From positions 196,109,786 to 196,173,785 of the forward strand of contig NC_051849.1 in NCBI RefSeq assembly GCF_905115235.1: a stretch of DNA of 64,000 nucleotides, written 5' to 3'. Shown in pieces: positions 43,786 to 54,800 of this stretch (position 1 is the stretch's first letter; each line of letters opens with the position of its first letter). Under the pieces are notes generated by a model that was given only the letters and a program-made list of their open reading frames with translations, searched no databases and was not told the origin of the DNA. This DNA is from Hermetia illucens (Eukaryota > Arthropoda > Insecta > Diptera > Stratiomyidae). The translations under genes were made by a program, and so were the position numbers.

Positions 43786-46700
43786 ATACGGTTCCACATT
43801 ATCATCAACAACGGCGCAACAACCGGTATCCGATCTAGGCCTGCCTTAATAAGGAACTCCAGACACCCCGGGTTTGCGCCGAGGTCCACCAATTCGGTAT
43901 CCCTAAAAGCTGTCTGGCTTCGTGACCTACGCCATCGCTCCATTTCTGGCAAGGTCTGCCTCGTCTTCTTTTCCTACCACAGATATTGCCCTTATTGACT
44001 TTCCGGGCTGAATCATCCTCATCCATACGAATTAAGTGACCCACCCACCGCAACCTGTTGAGCCGGATTTTATCCACAACCAGAAGGTCGCTCATAGATT
44101 TTGTCGTTATGTACGGAATCATCCATCCTCATGTAGGGGGCCAAAAATTCTTGGGTGGATTCTTCTCTCGAACGCGACCAAGAGTTCGCAGTTTTTCTTG
44201 CTAAGAACCCCCTTCTCGGAGGAATACATAAGGACTGGCAAGATCATTGTCTTGTACGGTAAGAGCTTTGACTCTATGGTGAGACGTTTCGAGTGAAACA
44301 ATTTTTGTAAGCTGAAATAGGCTCTGTTGGCTGCCAACAATCGTGCGCGGATTTCATCATGTTCAGCTGTTATCGGTTGTGATTTTTGACCCTAAGTAGG
44401 AGAAATTATCAACGGTCTCAAAGTTGTATTCTCCTATCTTTATTCTTCCCGTTTGACCAGTGCAGTTTAATGTTGTTGGTTGGTTGGTTTCCGGTGCTGA
44501 CGTTGCCACCATATATTTTATCTTGCCTTTATTGATCCCAAGATCTCCCGCCACCTGCTCAATCTGGGTGAAGGCAGTTTGGATGTCTCGGGTCGTTCCT
44601 CCCATGATGTCGATATCGTCAGCATAGGCCAGTAGTTGGGTGGACTTAAAGAGGATCATACCTTTTGTATTTATCTCAGCATCACGGGTCACTTTTTTCA
44701 GGCCCAGGTTAAAGAGGACGCATGATATCTGGCCTCACTTTTATCTGGCCTCACACATTAGTCAGGATCAGTCTAATATGTCTTAACAATTTCGCCCGGA
44801 TACCGAATTTTCTCATGGCCATGTACAGTTTTACCCTGGCTATGCTGTCATGGGTGGCTTTAAAGTCGATGAAAAGATGGTGCAACTGATGTCCATATTC
44901 CAACAGTTTTTCCATCGCTTGCCGCTGACAGGAAATCTGACCTGTTGCTGATTTGCCTGGAGTGAAGCTCCTCCGGAATGTGCCAGTGGTGCTCTGGGCA
45001 TATGGAGCAATTGGGCCTAGCAAGATAATTGCCGCACTGCGTATGAGATAGATAATGCGTCGTTGCCAGTCGTCAGACATTGATTCGCTGTCCCACACCT
45101 TGACCATCAGTTGACGAATCGCTTGTTGTAGTTGGTCGCCTCCATTGGTTAAAATTCGGATGTAATTCCATCGGCTCCTGACGAATTATTGTTTTTAAAC
45201 TGATGAATTGCATGGACTGTTTCTTCCATTTGTCCGTCGTCTTCAGTTGGCGAGACCTGCAGCTCCCCCGTTCTGGTTTCTTTGTCTCGGCAAGATGAGC
45301 ATCGAAGTGTATAAGGTTTCATCCTGCTGGTTTATTGATAAAACTTTCGTGCCTGGCGCGGTTGCTCGCTGCACTCTTCGAGTTCACAGACCTGTTGGTT
45401 CTTCCAGGCTTTCCTTTTCCGGCTGTGAAGTCGCCACTCCACTCGACGGAGTTCATGATAAGTCTCTGCGTATGGCCGCGTTCTTTGAGAATGCTACATT
45501 ACTTGCTATGCAGCATTCTTGCGTTCTTACATTCATCGTCAAACCGGCCGTTCCGACTATTCTCGCGGCTGTTGTCAAATATGTCCGCGTGCGTAGCAAT
45601 GATGACGTTGTGAAGATCATTTCTTGATACTCCATCTCCAGGACATCTGCTAGCTGCTGTTATTGCGGTATACATTTCCCCTTATAGGTGTTACGGAGGG
45701 CTGCGTTGTGGGTGGGCTTCGGTATTCACTCTCACCTGATTGTCAGAAAGGATTGTAGGTGGTGTGGGTTTCTCACCGCTAGTCCTCCACTCCCGTGGCG
45801 AGTTCTAAAAAAGTGGAGAGTTCCGCGCCATCTATTTGTTCGCATTCGCAACGTTCGAAATAATTTTCGAATGCTGCGAATCCTGCCGCGCCACAGTGGT
45901 GTTGAGTTTCGAGCCTGGATCACAATGCCAACCTGTCTATATTGCCCCCCCACTCTCCTATATGTTCTGACATTCATCATTCAACCAACAGGGGTCAATT
46001 TGGTTGAAAGTGGTCCTCTCTGGAGAAGCCCATGTATGTTTGTGGACCGCTTTCCACGCTAACCGTGCGATACTGCTAACTGAATAATTCGCAGTCAGTT
46101 ATCATTGTAGCTATGGGAGCCGAGGTACCGCTCCGTTCCTTCTTGACTGTTAAAATCTCCAAGTATGATTTTGATATCATACTTTGGACAGGGCTGCAAG
46201 TTCCGCTCAACTGCTCAACTCGTATAAGATATCCTTCTCTGGCTCTGCAGTCTCCTCTGTGGGGACGTGAACGTTTATGAGGCTTATATTTCTAAATTTG
46301 CCTCGCAAACGCAGAGTGCATAGCCTTTCGCTTATATTTCCAAACCCGATAACAGCAATTTCATTTTTTGGCTGACTAGGAAATTTACTCCGAGCACATG
46401 GTTTACTGGATTGCCGCTATAATGTATGGTGTAGTGGCTCTCTCCAGGAAATTCGTGTCCAGCGCATCTCGTGTAACACTGTCTACATACTTATATTACG
46501 GCAGGTTATCGGCTAGCTGCTAAGCAATCGGTCTATACGGGGAGCGCGAGAAAATGCGCAAATCAGTATTCCGTTTTCATTGCCTGGTTGGTCGTTGTGG
46601 TCCTGTCTGAGGTTCCTTCCGTGGCTTCCTAATTTCGTTTTCCATGTAGGGTTGTCAGTTCTACCCAACCCCCAAACTGGAAGATCAGTTGGTACAATTT

Positions 46701-46825
46701 TTCCAGTTTCTCGGTACGGGAGACTCGCCTTCATCCTTCTCCGTCTGAAATATTTCGTTAAGAAAAAACTCCCAGCGATCACCACGTGGAAGTGGAGATA
46801 GGGTGTGATAGTAGAGCTGTAGTGA
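43786..46825 (-). mobile_element. RTE-1 LINE, long decayed copy with an LTR insertion
   Basis: It runs from the 3' end (GGCGCAACAACCGGTATCCG at about 43812) through the C-terminus, thumb, LLAYADDIDIMG (about 44620), DFKATHDS (A-box; one change from DFKAAYDS), and the linker. The endonuclease follows, then the N-terminus (MKASLPYRETG at about 46733) and 5' UTR to about 46825. Palm text between 44710 and 44750 is deleted, as are parts of the linker. There are at least six frame breaks. A 133-bp probable solo LTR lies inside it at 45763-45895. The 5' end is about 100 bp shorter than in the copy at 1-930. No target duplication was found. Confidence 0.88.
45763..45895. mobile_element. Probable solo LTR (Gypsy-like) inside RTE-1
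   Basis: The segment starts TGTGGG and ends GCCACA. It is flanked by GTGG at 45759-45762 and again at 45896-45899, and interrupts RTE-1 text that is continuous in the copy at 51867-54958. Its middle is a ~40-bp near-palindrome (GCATTCGCAACGTTCGAAAT and its complement). A related sequence sits beside the gag fossil near 43083-43138. It is most simply a fossil LTR left after recombination. Confidence 0.6.
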
Positions 46826-47029
46826 CCGCGGCTTCACGACGGAAGCGGAATCTCAGTCGCCTCTTTCTGAATTAATTTGCTTAAATAATGCATTTCAGAA
46901 TGTGCAATTCCCCTAATGTTCGCCGCAGATTGTAAATTATTGAATGCATTCGGGCGAATTAATCGTGACAGAGGTGAATGATTTTCCGCATCCGCAGGCG
47001 CACGCGCATGTCGTTGCAACATGAACTCA

Positions 47030-47765
47030 ACAGAGTTCAAGGCGAAAGTAGCGGCATGAGGAGCGGTTCTTGGTTGAACAGCTGGACTGGCGGGTGAGAT
47101 AGGAGGAAAGTTTTGGATTGGCACCGGAGACAGCCATAATGACGGGATGTAACGTTCGAAGAATTTTCGCTGGAGCATCTGATGGGATCGAGCAGCTCCT
47201 GTCCTGAGTCTTTCCCACATCGACAGAAACAGGAGTGTAAAGGGATACGTTGGAGCAGAGCAAGTTGCTGATTGTTTTAAAGGTGCCGATGGAGTTGTTA
47301 TCCCAGCGGGTGTTCCACGTAAACCTGGAAGGACTCGAGGTGATTGGTTCAACAACAATACTAGTATCGTTCGCGATTTGACTTCTGCCATTGCGGACAA
47401 TTGTCCAAAGGCTTTAATTGTGATTATTACAAATCCTGTGAACTCATGTGTCCCAATTGCCGCAGAAGTTCTAAAATTCAAAGGAAAGTACTATCACCGT
47501 CGTCTCTTCGGTGTTTTAACTTTGGATATTGTCCTTGCTCGAAAATTCATTTCTGACTCATGTAAAGTTGATGTGAATACCGTTGATATTCCAGTGATGG
47601 GTGGACATTCTGGTGTTACAATTATTCCGGTGATATCACAATGCAAACCAAAAGTGTCGTTTTCGCAGCCCAATCTTGAGAAAATCCCAGTGCGAATCCA
47701 AGAAGCTGGCACAGAAAGTGCGAAGGCTAAGGCTGGAGCGAGAAGGGGATTAAGGCAATTTTGAT
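47030..47765 (+). pseudogene. Mitochondrial malate dehydrogenase pseudogene
   Basis: One frame from about 47185 to 47764 reads LSHIDRNRSVKGYVGAEQVA, then VIPAGVPRKPGRTR, IITNPVNSCVPIAAEVL, RLFGVLTLDIVLARKF, VMGGHSGVTIIPVISQCKP and RIQEAGTE. This is unmistakably mitochondrial NAD-dependent malate dehydrogenase, which interconverts malate and oxaloacetate in the TCA cycle. The catalytic His (GGHSG) and the mobile-loop arginines (PRKPGRTR) are kept. The substrate-binding Arg of LDIVRA has become Leu. After KAKAGA the frame departs from the family and stops, so about 100 C-terminal residues are missing. The N-terminal third is only a decayed trace (KVAA..GA, 47040-47180), with stops. No intron interrupts it, consistent with a retrocopy, though no poly-A tail is seen. 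It lies head-to-head with the RTE-1 5' end. Confidence 0.88.
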
Positions 47766-47769
47766 CTGT

Positions 47770-48230
47770 GCCCGGAACAGCGAGTAGTTTAAGAGATTTT
47801 GGTTAAGAGTTTGGTAGTGCAAGAAGCGTGGTTCATTGCTAACCGTACGCAACGCGACGCATCAAAAACCAGCCGTAGGAGCAACCACGAACTCTCAAAG
47901 GGTTTTTTTTAAAGGAAAATTCGGTTGAGTTTTAGTATCTTGAAGAGAATAAAGTAGTAGATTATATAATTACGGAATTCATATTTTAATGTTCTAAATA
48001 TCTAGAATCCACAAACAGAATCAGCATCACCATAAATACACACCACGCCAAACTGGGAGTGAATCAACGTGTAAGTGTTAATTTTTTTTTTATAGGATCT
48101 CATTTGTTTTTTCTTTTAATTTTTTTTTTTTCTCTTTGATTGAATTTAATTTTCCTTTTAGTTTGTATATTATTATTTTCAGTTTTCTTTTATTTTTATA
48201 TATTTATTTTTTTGAGTAGATCAATATATC
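47770..48230. other. T-rich stretch without a supported gene
   Basis: Long T runs around 48080-48200; no coding or repeat signal recognised. Confidence 0.4.
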
Positions 48231-48234
48231 ATAT

Positions 48235-48740
48235 GAATAATTTTTATTGGTTTGAGGACTTCCTCCCTCTCTCTTCCTCCTTGACCCCGCAAAACCTTCT
48301 TAGGGACATCCTCCGAAATACTGGCCTGAGGATGTCAAGAATGGGAGGGAACCTCAGGGGCCGCGCCGGAGAGAAGAGAGAGAAGAAATCATGATTGGGA
48401 TTGTGATCCGCCATGGATCTTCCCTCTCGGTCGCGGCATTCGGGTCCGGAGACTTACGCGCGCGGTCGAATTCCTTCGTTTCCTGTCTATTTTGAAATCC
48501 GGTGTGGACCCACGCCCCGGTATTGACACGTTAATCTTGTATTAATGGCACGTGAGGGATCAAAGCGCTCAAAGGACACCCCATATTCCCGAGCCTCGCT
48601 AGCACAGAGGCATGCAAGAACGTGTCGACCGAGCACTTTGATGAAGCGTCAATTTTTGCGGGCGGATCTTTACAGTCAATTTCGCCAACTTTTTGGGTTT
48701 CCGGGATAGCTCTTCCCTCTAGGTCGTTCTTGGCTAATTA
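48235..48740 (+). repeat. Interspersed repeat B, most complete copy
   Basis: The blocks in order are a pyrimidine-rich start (GAGGACTTCCTCCCTCTCTC), CTGGCCTGAGGATGTCAAGA, GGGAACCTCAGGGGCCGCGC, GTGATCCGCCATGGATCTTC, AGCCTCGCTAGCACAGAGGC, and the arm GCGGGCGGATCTTTACAGTC to GGGATAGCTCTTCCC. The first four occur reversed at 11335-11490, and the arm occurs twice, inverted, at 11731-11962. Higher G+C than its surroundings. No ORF of note; class unknown. Confidence 0.6.
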
Positions 48741-48764
48741 GGATGATCGTCTGCTCCTCCTATT

Positions 48765-48905
48765 TCCATTGGGTTCATTACAGAGCTGCTGAGCTGTGGA
48801 TATTGGTCCAGGAGGCGTTTGCCAGGTTTTATGCTCCATCGTGGGTGCTAATCCATGTTTCGCCCTTTGATCTATACTACCCTTCGACCGCCTTACTTAT
48901 TCATT
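48765..48905 (-). mobile_element. RTE-1 5' UTR fragment
   Basis: GCCAGGTTTTATGCTCCATC and CATGTTTCGCCCTTTGATCT align with 836-895 of the RTE-1 5' region (CCCAGGTTTTAAGTTCCATC, CACGTTTCGCCGTAGGATCT). It supports a 5' UTR that extends at least to about 900 in the first copy. Confidence 0.55.
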
Positions 48906-48909
48906 CTTA

Positions 48910-50440
48910 TCTTAGACGCATCAACAAGGTGTGCTAGTTCAATATTCCAGAGGAAGATAGTCTCAGTGGCATATTTTTTGCAAGGCCGCTGATGAAGGAG
49001 TAACTTTAGGACTATGTGAATGAATATAGATGAGAATGAGTACAAATCGAAGGTGATAGCACTACAGCATAGTTGGCCTGCTATGCCTTAGTTAGGGGTT
49101 CAACGATATACGAAAGAAGCGTATTATTTTTTATGTTTATATATTATTTATTCGAATTCTTTCGTCTTCTTTGCATATACCCATGTTGTATGTTATTTAT
49201 ATAGATTGTTAACTAATAGACTCTAGTTAGGCATTAAAGTCTTATCATTCGGCAAAGGAACTTTTCAAAAATAACCGTCTATTCTTATCACCTGTGTTTA
49301 GAGATATGAATTTAGTTAGATTTGCATGTTCAGAGCAGAAAGTGGCATATATAAACTGTGAGCAGTGAAAAAAGCAAAATTATAAGGTGGAAGCTGTTAG
49401 AACGCTAAGAAAATAGCTCCAAATGTAATTGTTGAAAGATTTCTGACTAAGTGAAGATACTTACCAAATTATAAAGCTGCGCCCTATTTGTCAAGTTCTA
49501 AACTAAACACAGGGTGGTCTGAGAAGTTTTTCACAAGCCAGCTTATAAAAAATGTATATGAGTCCACGCTCTTTTGAAAAATTGTTGTCTTAAAAATGAA
49601 GACACCGTACCTCTCAAAATAGAGGGAAACTTAGGAAGGGTTACTAAATAAGGAGCCCAGAATAATTGACAGGTAAAAATCAGTCCCTGAGATTTGAATT
49701 GGGATGTATGCAGAAAAAGCTGGCATTGCTGATGCAAGTAGTTTAGATATCCCAGGGAAAAATGAGGCCTTTCTTTAATTCGTTAAAAAGGTAAATCGTT
49801 ACAGCAGGTAAATCTACCCTTAATTTTAATTTCAGGGAAATTGTTTTTTAAGTGTCTTCCTTCCAATTCAAACGAAGTTTTGAAATATTCCCAAAAGATA
49901 TACTTCTGAAATTCCTGAGTATCGTTTATGGCAAGCCTAATGCGACTGATATAGCTTAATGGTTGAACATGCATATAGGAAACCTCTGCGCAGGTATGCT
50001 GCCCAGCCTAAGAGGGATAAATTATTGTTTGATAATAAAGGATACTTTCTTGAACGGCTAATGAGTGAGTCGGCTGATATGAATTCAGTAAGGTCCTTTT
50101 CAGGTGTTGAGCGTAAATGAAGCAATTGATGAATGGGAAGAAGCTACGGCTCAGGTAAAAATTTACTTTTGGTAAACCAAGCACACATAATAAAACTTTA
50201 ACTGATTCCCCTAAAAGGTCCTAAAATGACTGGGAATCAAGAATTTTCTCATTTAATCCCATTTTATCTACAACGTTACCAAGCGGTTTCCAAAACAACT
50301 AAAACATAGAAGATGATGAAATTTCAAGTCGTGATTGAGTCAGAAATGTTTGGCCTTATAGCGCCGAGGAAGGCAGAGTGCAGAGAAAACTAGTGGCGAA
50401 CGTATCTGTACAAAGTCACATCACCATGATATACCTACTG
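48910..50440. other. AT-rich flank of the second two-ORF locus, nothing called
   Basis: AT-rich sequence upstream of the two-ORF locus copy 2. No domain, repeat match or splice-supported gene recognised. Confidence 0.45.
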
Positions 50441-50453
50441 TGTATTACGAGGG

Positions 50454-50552
50454 TATATAAACGGACAAGGTATCTGAGCAAGATGTATATATAGCACATC
50501 TGTATGCTAGTAACCGGTCTAAAGGAAAATACCATGCACGCCAGTATTTAAA
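50454..50552 (+). promoter_or_regulatory. Candidate TATA boxes of two-ORF locus copy 2
   Basis: Two candidates precede the first ATG at 50657: TATATAAA at 50454-50461 and TATTTAAA at 50545-50552. Both are followed directly by CGGA. Copy 1 has its TATA box 130 nt before the ATG; the nearer candidate here lies 105 nt before it. Which one is used cannot be told from sequence. Confidence 0.4.
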
Positions 50553-50656
50553 CGGAATTGCTGAAGTAGCCAAGTATTAGTACTATCTGAGGAATTTGTC
50601 GAAGCATTCGCTTAGCAGTGATCTAGTGCATCTCATTGCATGTTTAGTTAGTGTCA

Positions 50657-50868
50657 ATGAGTGGACGTGCAGTGGCAAGAAGTAACATTTTGAAACCATT
50701 CAGGTATGTGGCAAAAATCTAGGTAACATACCCAATATCATACTAAACTGTCCTCTGACATTTTTCAGCATATTGAAACATCTCTCATCGAGAAAAGGCT
50801 CTCGGACTGGTAACTCTGGAAACATTCTAGAACTACAGGTTCTCACTCAAATTGCGTTCGTTCCTTGA
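50657..50868 (+). CDS. Two-ORF locus, copy 2: first ORF (48 aa, two exons, unknown family)
   Basis: Exon 1 is 50657-50703 (47 nt). The 65-nt intron 50704-50768 starts GTATGT, has a TACTAAAC branch-like site and ends TTTTTCAG. Exon 2 is 50769-50868 (100 nt, ending TGA). The protein starts MSGRAVARSN and contains LKHLSSRKGSRTGNSGN. It ends in Val-Pro, as copy 1 does. Exon lengths, intron phase and total length are identical to 28662-28869, so this is a DNA-level duplicate, not a retrocopy. No signal peptide or membrane helix is seen; the core is strongly basic. Synonymous differences dominate in the core. I do not recognise it. The context suggests that it and the ORF 25 nt downstream are made from one transcript. 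Confidence 0.8.
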
Positions 50869-50893
50869 AAAAAGTATCTGAACATAGGACGAG

Positions 50894-51094
50894 ATGGGCT
50901 TCAAAGAACAATCTCCAAAATACACAAACAAGAGCTGGAAACCAACAGGAACGCAAAATAGCACGACTACGACCCCTAGCTCGACGTCCAGCGGTAAGAC
51001 AGAAAAACCCAGTGGTTCCGATTCGAACAAGTGGAAATACAACAATATGGTGAAAAATAATCGTGACAAGTTCAACAATATGCATTTTTGCTGA
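50894..51094 (+). CDS. Two-ORF locus, copy 2: second ORF (66 aa, unknown family)
   Basis: A 66-codon frame starting 25 nt after the first ORF's stop, too short a gap for a separate promoter. It begins MGFKEQSPKYTNKSW, has a Thr/Ser-rich middle (NSTTTTPSSTSSGK), and ends KWKYNNMVKNN then RDKFNNMHFC. The last 21 residues match the C-terminus of the 71-aa ORF at 28383-28598 at 14 positions, while the middle is unalignable. A short conserved tail on a low-complexity linker suggests the tail is the working part, perhaps a docking peptide; that is inference. No poly-A signal of the AATAAA type is obvious downstream. Confidence 0.78.
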   Translation: MGFKEQSPKYTNKSWKPTGTQNSTTTTPSSTSSGKTEKPSGSDSNKWKYNNMVKNNRDKFNNMHFC

Positions 51095-51099
51095 AGAAA

Positions 51100-51850
51100 A
51101 ACCAGTATTTCCACTGGGACGGCGAAATAGTGCGGAAAATGGATAAAAGTTCAAAATTGGCTTCGAACATCGTCAGAAACTACTCCAATACTAACTCAGC
51201 TGCGGATAGTATGGCTTTAATTTAATGCAAAAAAGATGTAATCGTCAACAAAACTATATATTCTCTATTTTGTAACGGCTTTTATTTCGTTTTCCGATTC
51301 AGATACCATCTCTCTTTCAATACACAAAATATTCGATTAATATTGCATATACCAACCATTATTAAGCATATATTCAAACCTACGGTGATTTTTATTTACA
51401 GTAATGTCAATGATTAATCGTCTGCTTTACATTAAAGTGCATAGATAGCTTTAATAAATGAAAAATGCTTTAAGAAGAACATACTATCTATCAATGCCAG
51501 TTTGAAGGAACGTTCAAAGACCTTTAAGTAAGGTATTGTGCAATTTCTTGGTTATGTCGTGCAACTCTCCTGCGGACTTTCGAAAAGTTGATTTTCTCTA
51601 TCAAAAGTCAACGCAAAAGTCGCAACGGTCAACGCAATCTCGGAACGGTCTTTGAGAGGTCTATTACCTTTAGATATATATGTCAGTAGACATACATATT
51701 ATATATAAATGTGCCTCCAAGCGAGGCAGGCAATGTAATGTAATCTTCTTCTTCAACCTTTGTCCCGCTCAGAAAAGGAATCACCACGTCTTTATCGGTA
51801 TTCACCATTTTGCTCGGTCAAAGGCCTAATCTGAATGAACTAACGAAGCT
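51100..51850. other. AT-rich 3' flank, nothing called
   Basis: The 3' flank of the two-ORF locus, AT-rich, with no recognised feature before the RTE-1 target duplication at 51853. Confidence 0.45.
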
Positions 51851-51852
51851 TT

Positions 51853-54800
51853 CAAATCACCATCCATCATCATCATCATCAACGGCGCACCAACCGGTAT
51901 CCGGTCTAGGCCTGCCTTAATAAGGAACTCCAGACATCCCGGTTTTGCGCCGAGGTCCACCAATTCGATATCCCTAAAAGCTGTCTGGCGTCCTGGCCCA
52001 CGCCATCGCTCCATCTTAGGCAGGGTCTGCCTCGTCTTCTTTTCCTACCATAGATATTGCCCTTATAGACTTTCCGGGTGGGATCATCTTCATCCATACG
52101 GATTAAGTGACCCGCCCACCATAACCTATTGAGCCGGATTTTATCCACAACCGGACGGTCATGGAATCGCTCATAGATTTCGTCATTGTGTAGGCTACGG
52201 AATCGTCCATCCTCATGTAGGGGGCCAAAAATTCTTCGGAGGATTCTTCTCTCGAACGCGGCCAAGAGTTCGCAATTTTTCTTGCTAAGAACCCAAGTTT
52301 CCGAGGAATACATGAGGACTGGCAAGATCATAGTCTTGTACAGTAAGTGCTTTGACCCTATGGTGAGACGTTTCGAGCGGAACAGTCTTTGTAAGCTGAA
52401 ATAGGCTCTGTTGGCTGACAACAACCGTGCGCGGATTTCATCATCGTAGTTGTTATCGGTTGTGACTCTCGACCCTAGATAGGAGAAATTGTCAACGGTC
52501 TCAAAGTTGTATTCTCCTATCCTTATTCTTGTTCGTGTTTGTGTTTGACCAGTGCGGTTTGATGTTGTTGATTGATTCGTCTTCGGTGCTGACGTTGCCA
52601 CCATATATTTTGTCTTGCCTTCATTGATGTGCAGCCCAAGATCTCGCGCCGCCTGCTCGATCTGGATGAAGGCAGTTTGTACGTCTCGGGTGGTTCTTCC
52701 CATGATGTCGATATCGTCAGCATAGGCCAGTAGTTGGGTGGACTTGAAGAGGATCGTACCTCTTGCATTCACCTCAGCATCACGGATCACTTTCTCGAGG
52801 GCCAGGTTAAAGAGGACGCATGATAGCGCATCCCCTTGTCGTAGACCGTTGTTGATGTCGAATGGTCTTGAGAGTGATCCTGCTGCTTTTATCTGGCCTC
52901 GCACGTTGGTCAGGGTCAGCCTCGTCAGTCTTATTAATTTTGTCGGGATACCGAATTCTCTCATGGCCGTGTACAGTTTTACCCTGGCTATGCTATCATA
53001 GGCGGCTTTAAAGTCGATGAACAGGTGGTGCAACTGTTGTCCATATTCCAACAGTTTTTCCATCGCTTGCCGCAGAGAGAAAATCTGATCTGTTGCTGAT
53101 TTGCCTGGAGTGAAGCCTCTTTGGTATGGGCCAATGATGTTCTGTGCGTATGGGGCTATCCGGCCTAGCAAGATAGTGGAGAATATCTTATAGATGGTAC
53201 TCAGCAACGTGATACCTCTATAATTGCTGCACTGTGTGATATCTCCCTTTTTATGTATGAGACAGATTATGCCTCGTTGCCAATCGTCAGGCATTGATTC
53301 GCTGTCCCATATCTTGAGCACAAGTTGATGAACCACTTGGTGTAACTGGTCGCCTCCATATTTAACCAATTCGGCTGTAATTCCATCGGCTCCTGGCGAC
53401 TTATGATTTTTTAGCCGATGAATTGCACGGACTGTTTCTCCTAAACTTGGTGGTGGCAGTATTTGTCCGTCGTCTTCAGTTGGCGGGACCTCCAACTCGC
53501 CGTTGTTCTGGTTGTTCAGTAGCTCATCAAAGTACTCAACCCATCGCTCTAATATGCCCATTCTGTCGGAAATCAGATTTCCCTCTTTGTCTCGGCAGGA
53601 TGAGCATCGAGGTGTATAAGGCTTCATCCTGCTGACTTGTTGGTAAAACTTCCGCGCCTGGTGCGGTTGCTCCCTGTACTTTTCTAGTTCACAGACTTGT
53701 TGGTTCTCCCAGGCTTCCTTTTTCCGTCTGTGAAGTCGCTTCTCCGCTCGACGGAGTTCGTGATAAGTCTCTGCGCGTGCCCGCGTTCTTTGAGAATGCA
53801 ACATTACTCGGTATGCGGCATTCTTCCGTTCCGTTGCTAGCCTACATTCATCGTCAAACCAGCCGTTCCGACTCCTTTTGCGGCTGGGGCCAAGTATATT
53901 TGTGGCCGTATCCATGATAACGTTCTTCAGGTGGTTGTGAAGATCATTAGTTGATGCTTCATCTCCAGGTCCTCTGTTGACTGCGGTTATTGTGGCATCC
54001 ATTTCCCTCTTATAGGTGTCGTGGAGGGTTGTGTTGTGGATGGCTTCAGTGTTCACTCTCACCTGATTGTCAGAGGGGATTCTAGGTGGTATTGTTATTC
54101 GAGCTCGGAGCACCATGCCAACGAGATAGTGATCCGAGTCTATATTGGCCCCCCTATATGTTCTGACATTCATCAAGGCTGAGAGGTGGCGGCGTTCGAT
54201 CAACACGTGGTCAATTTGGTTGAAAGTGGTCCCGTCTGGAGAGGCCCACGTATGTTTGTGGACCGCTTTCCGCGCAAACCAGGTACTTCCAACAACCATT
54301 TCGTGTGACCCTGCTAATTGAATAGTCCGCAGTCCGTTATCATTTGTTTTATCGTGTAAGCTATGGGAGCCAACGTATCGCCTGAATACGGGCTCCTTCC
54401 CTACTTGGCTGTTAAAATCCCCAAGTATGATTTTGATATCATATCTGGGACACTACTGCCTCGTAGAAGATATCCTTCTCCGACTCTGCAGTCTCCTCTG
54501 TAGGGGCGTGAACGTTTATGAGGCTTATATTTCTAAACTTGCCTCGCAAGCGCAGAGTGCATAGCCGTTCGCTTATGCTTTCAAAGCCGATAACAGCAGG
54601 TTTCATTTTTTGGCTGACTAAGAAACCTACTCCGAGCACATGGTTTACTGGATGCCCGCTATAATATATGGTGTAGTGGCTCTTCTCCAGGAAACCGGTC
54701 CCTGTCCATCGCATCTCTTGCAACGCTGTTATATCAGCCCTATATTGGGACAAGGTATCGGCTAGCTGCTTATCAGCTTCATCTCTGTACAGGGAGCGCA

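Noticed and set aside
46834-47481. 215-codon open frame on the minus strand
   Set aside because: It is the antisense shadow of the malate dehydrogenase pseudogene; its translation has no domain logic.
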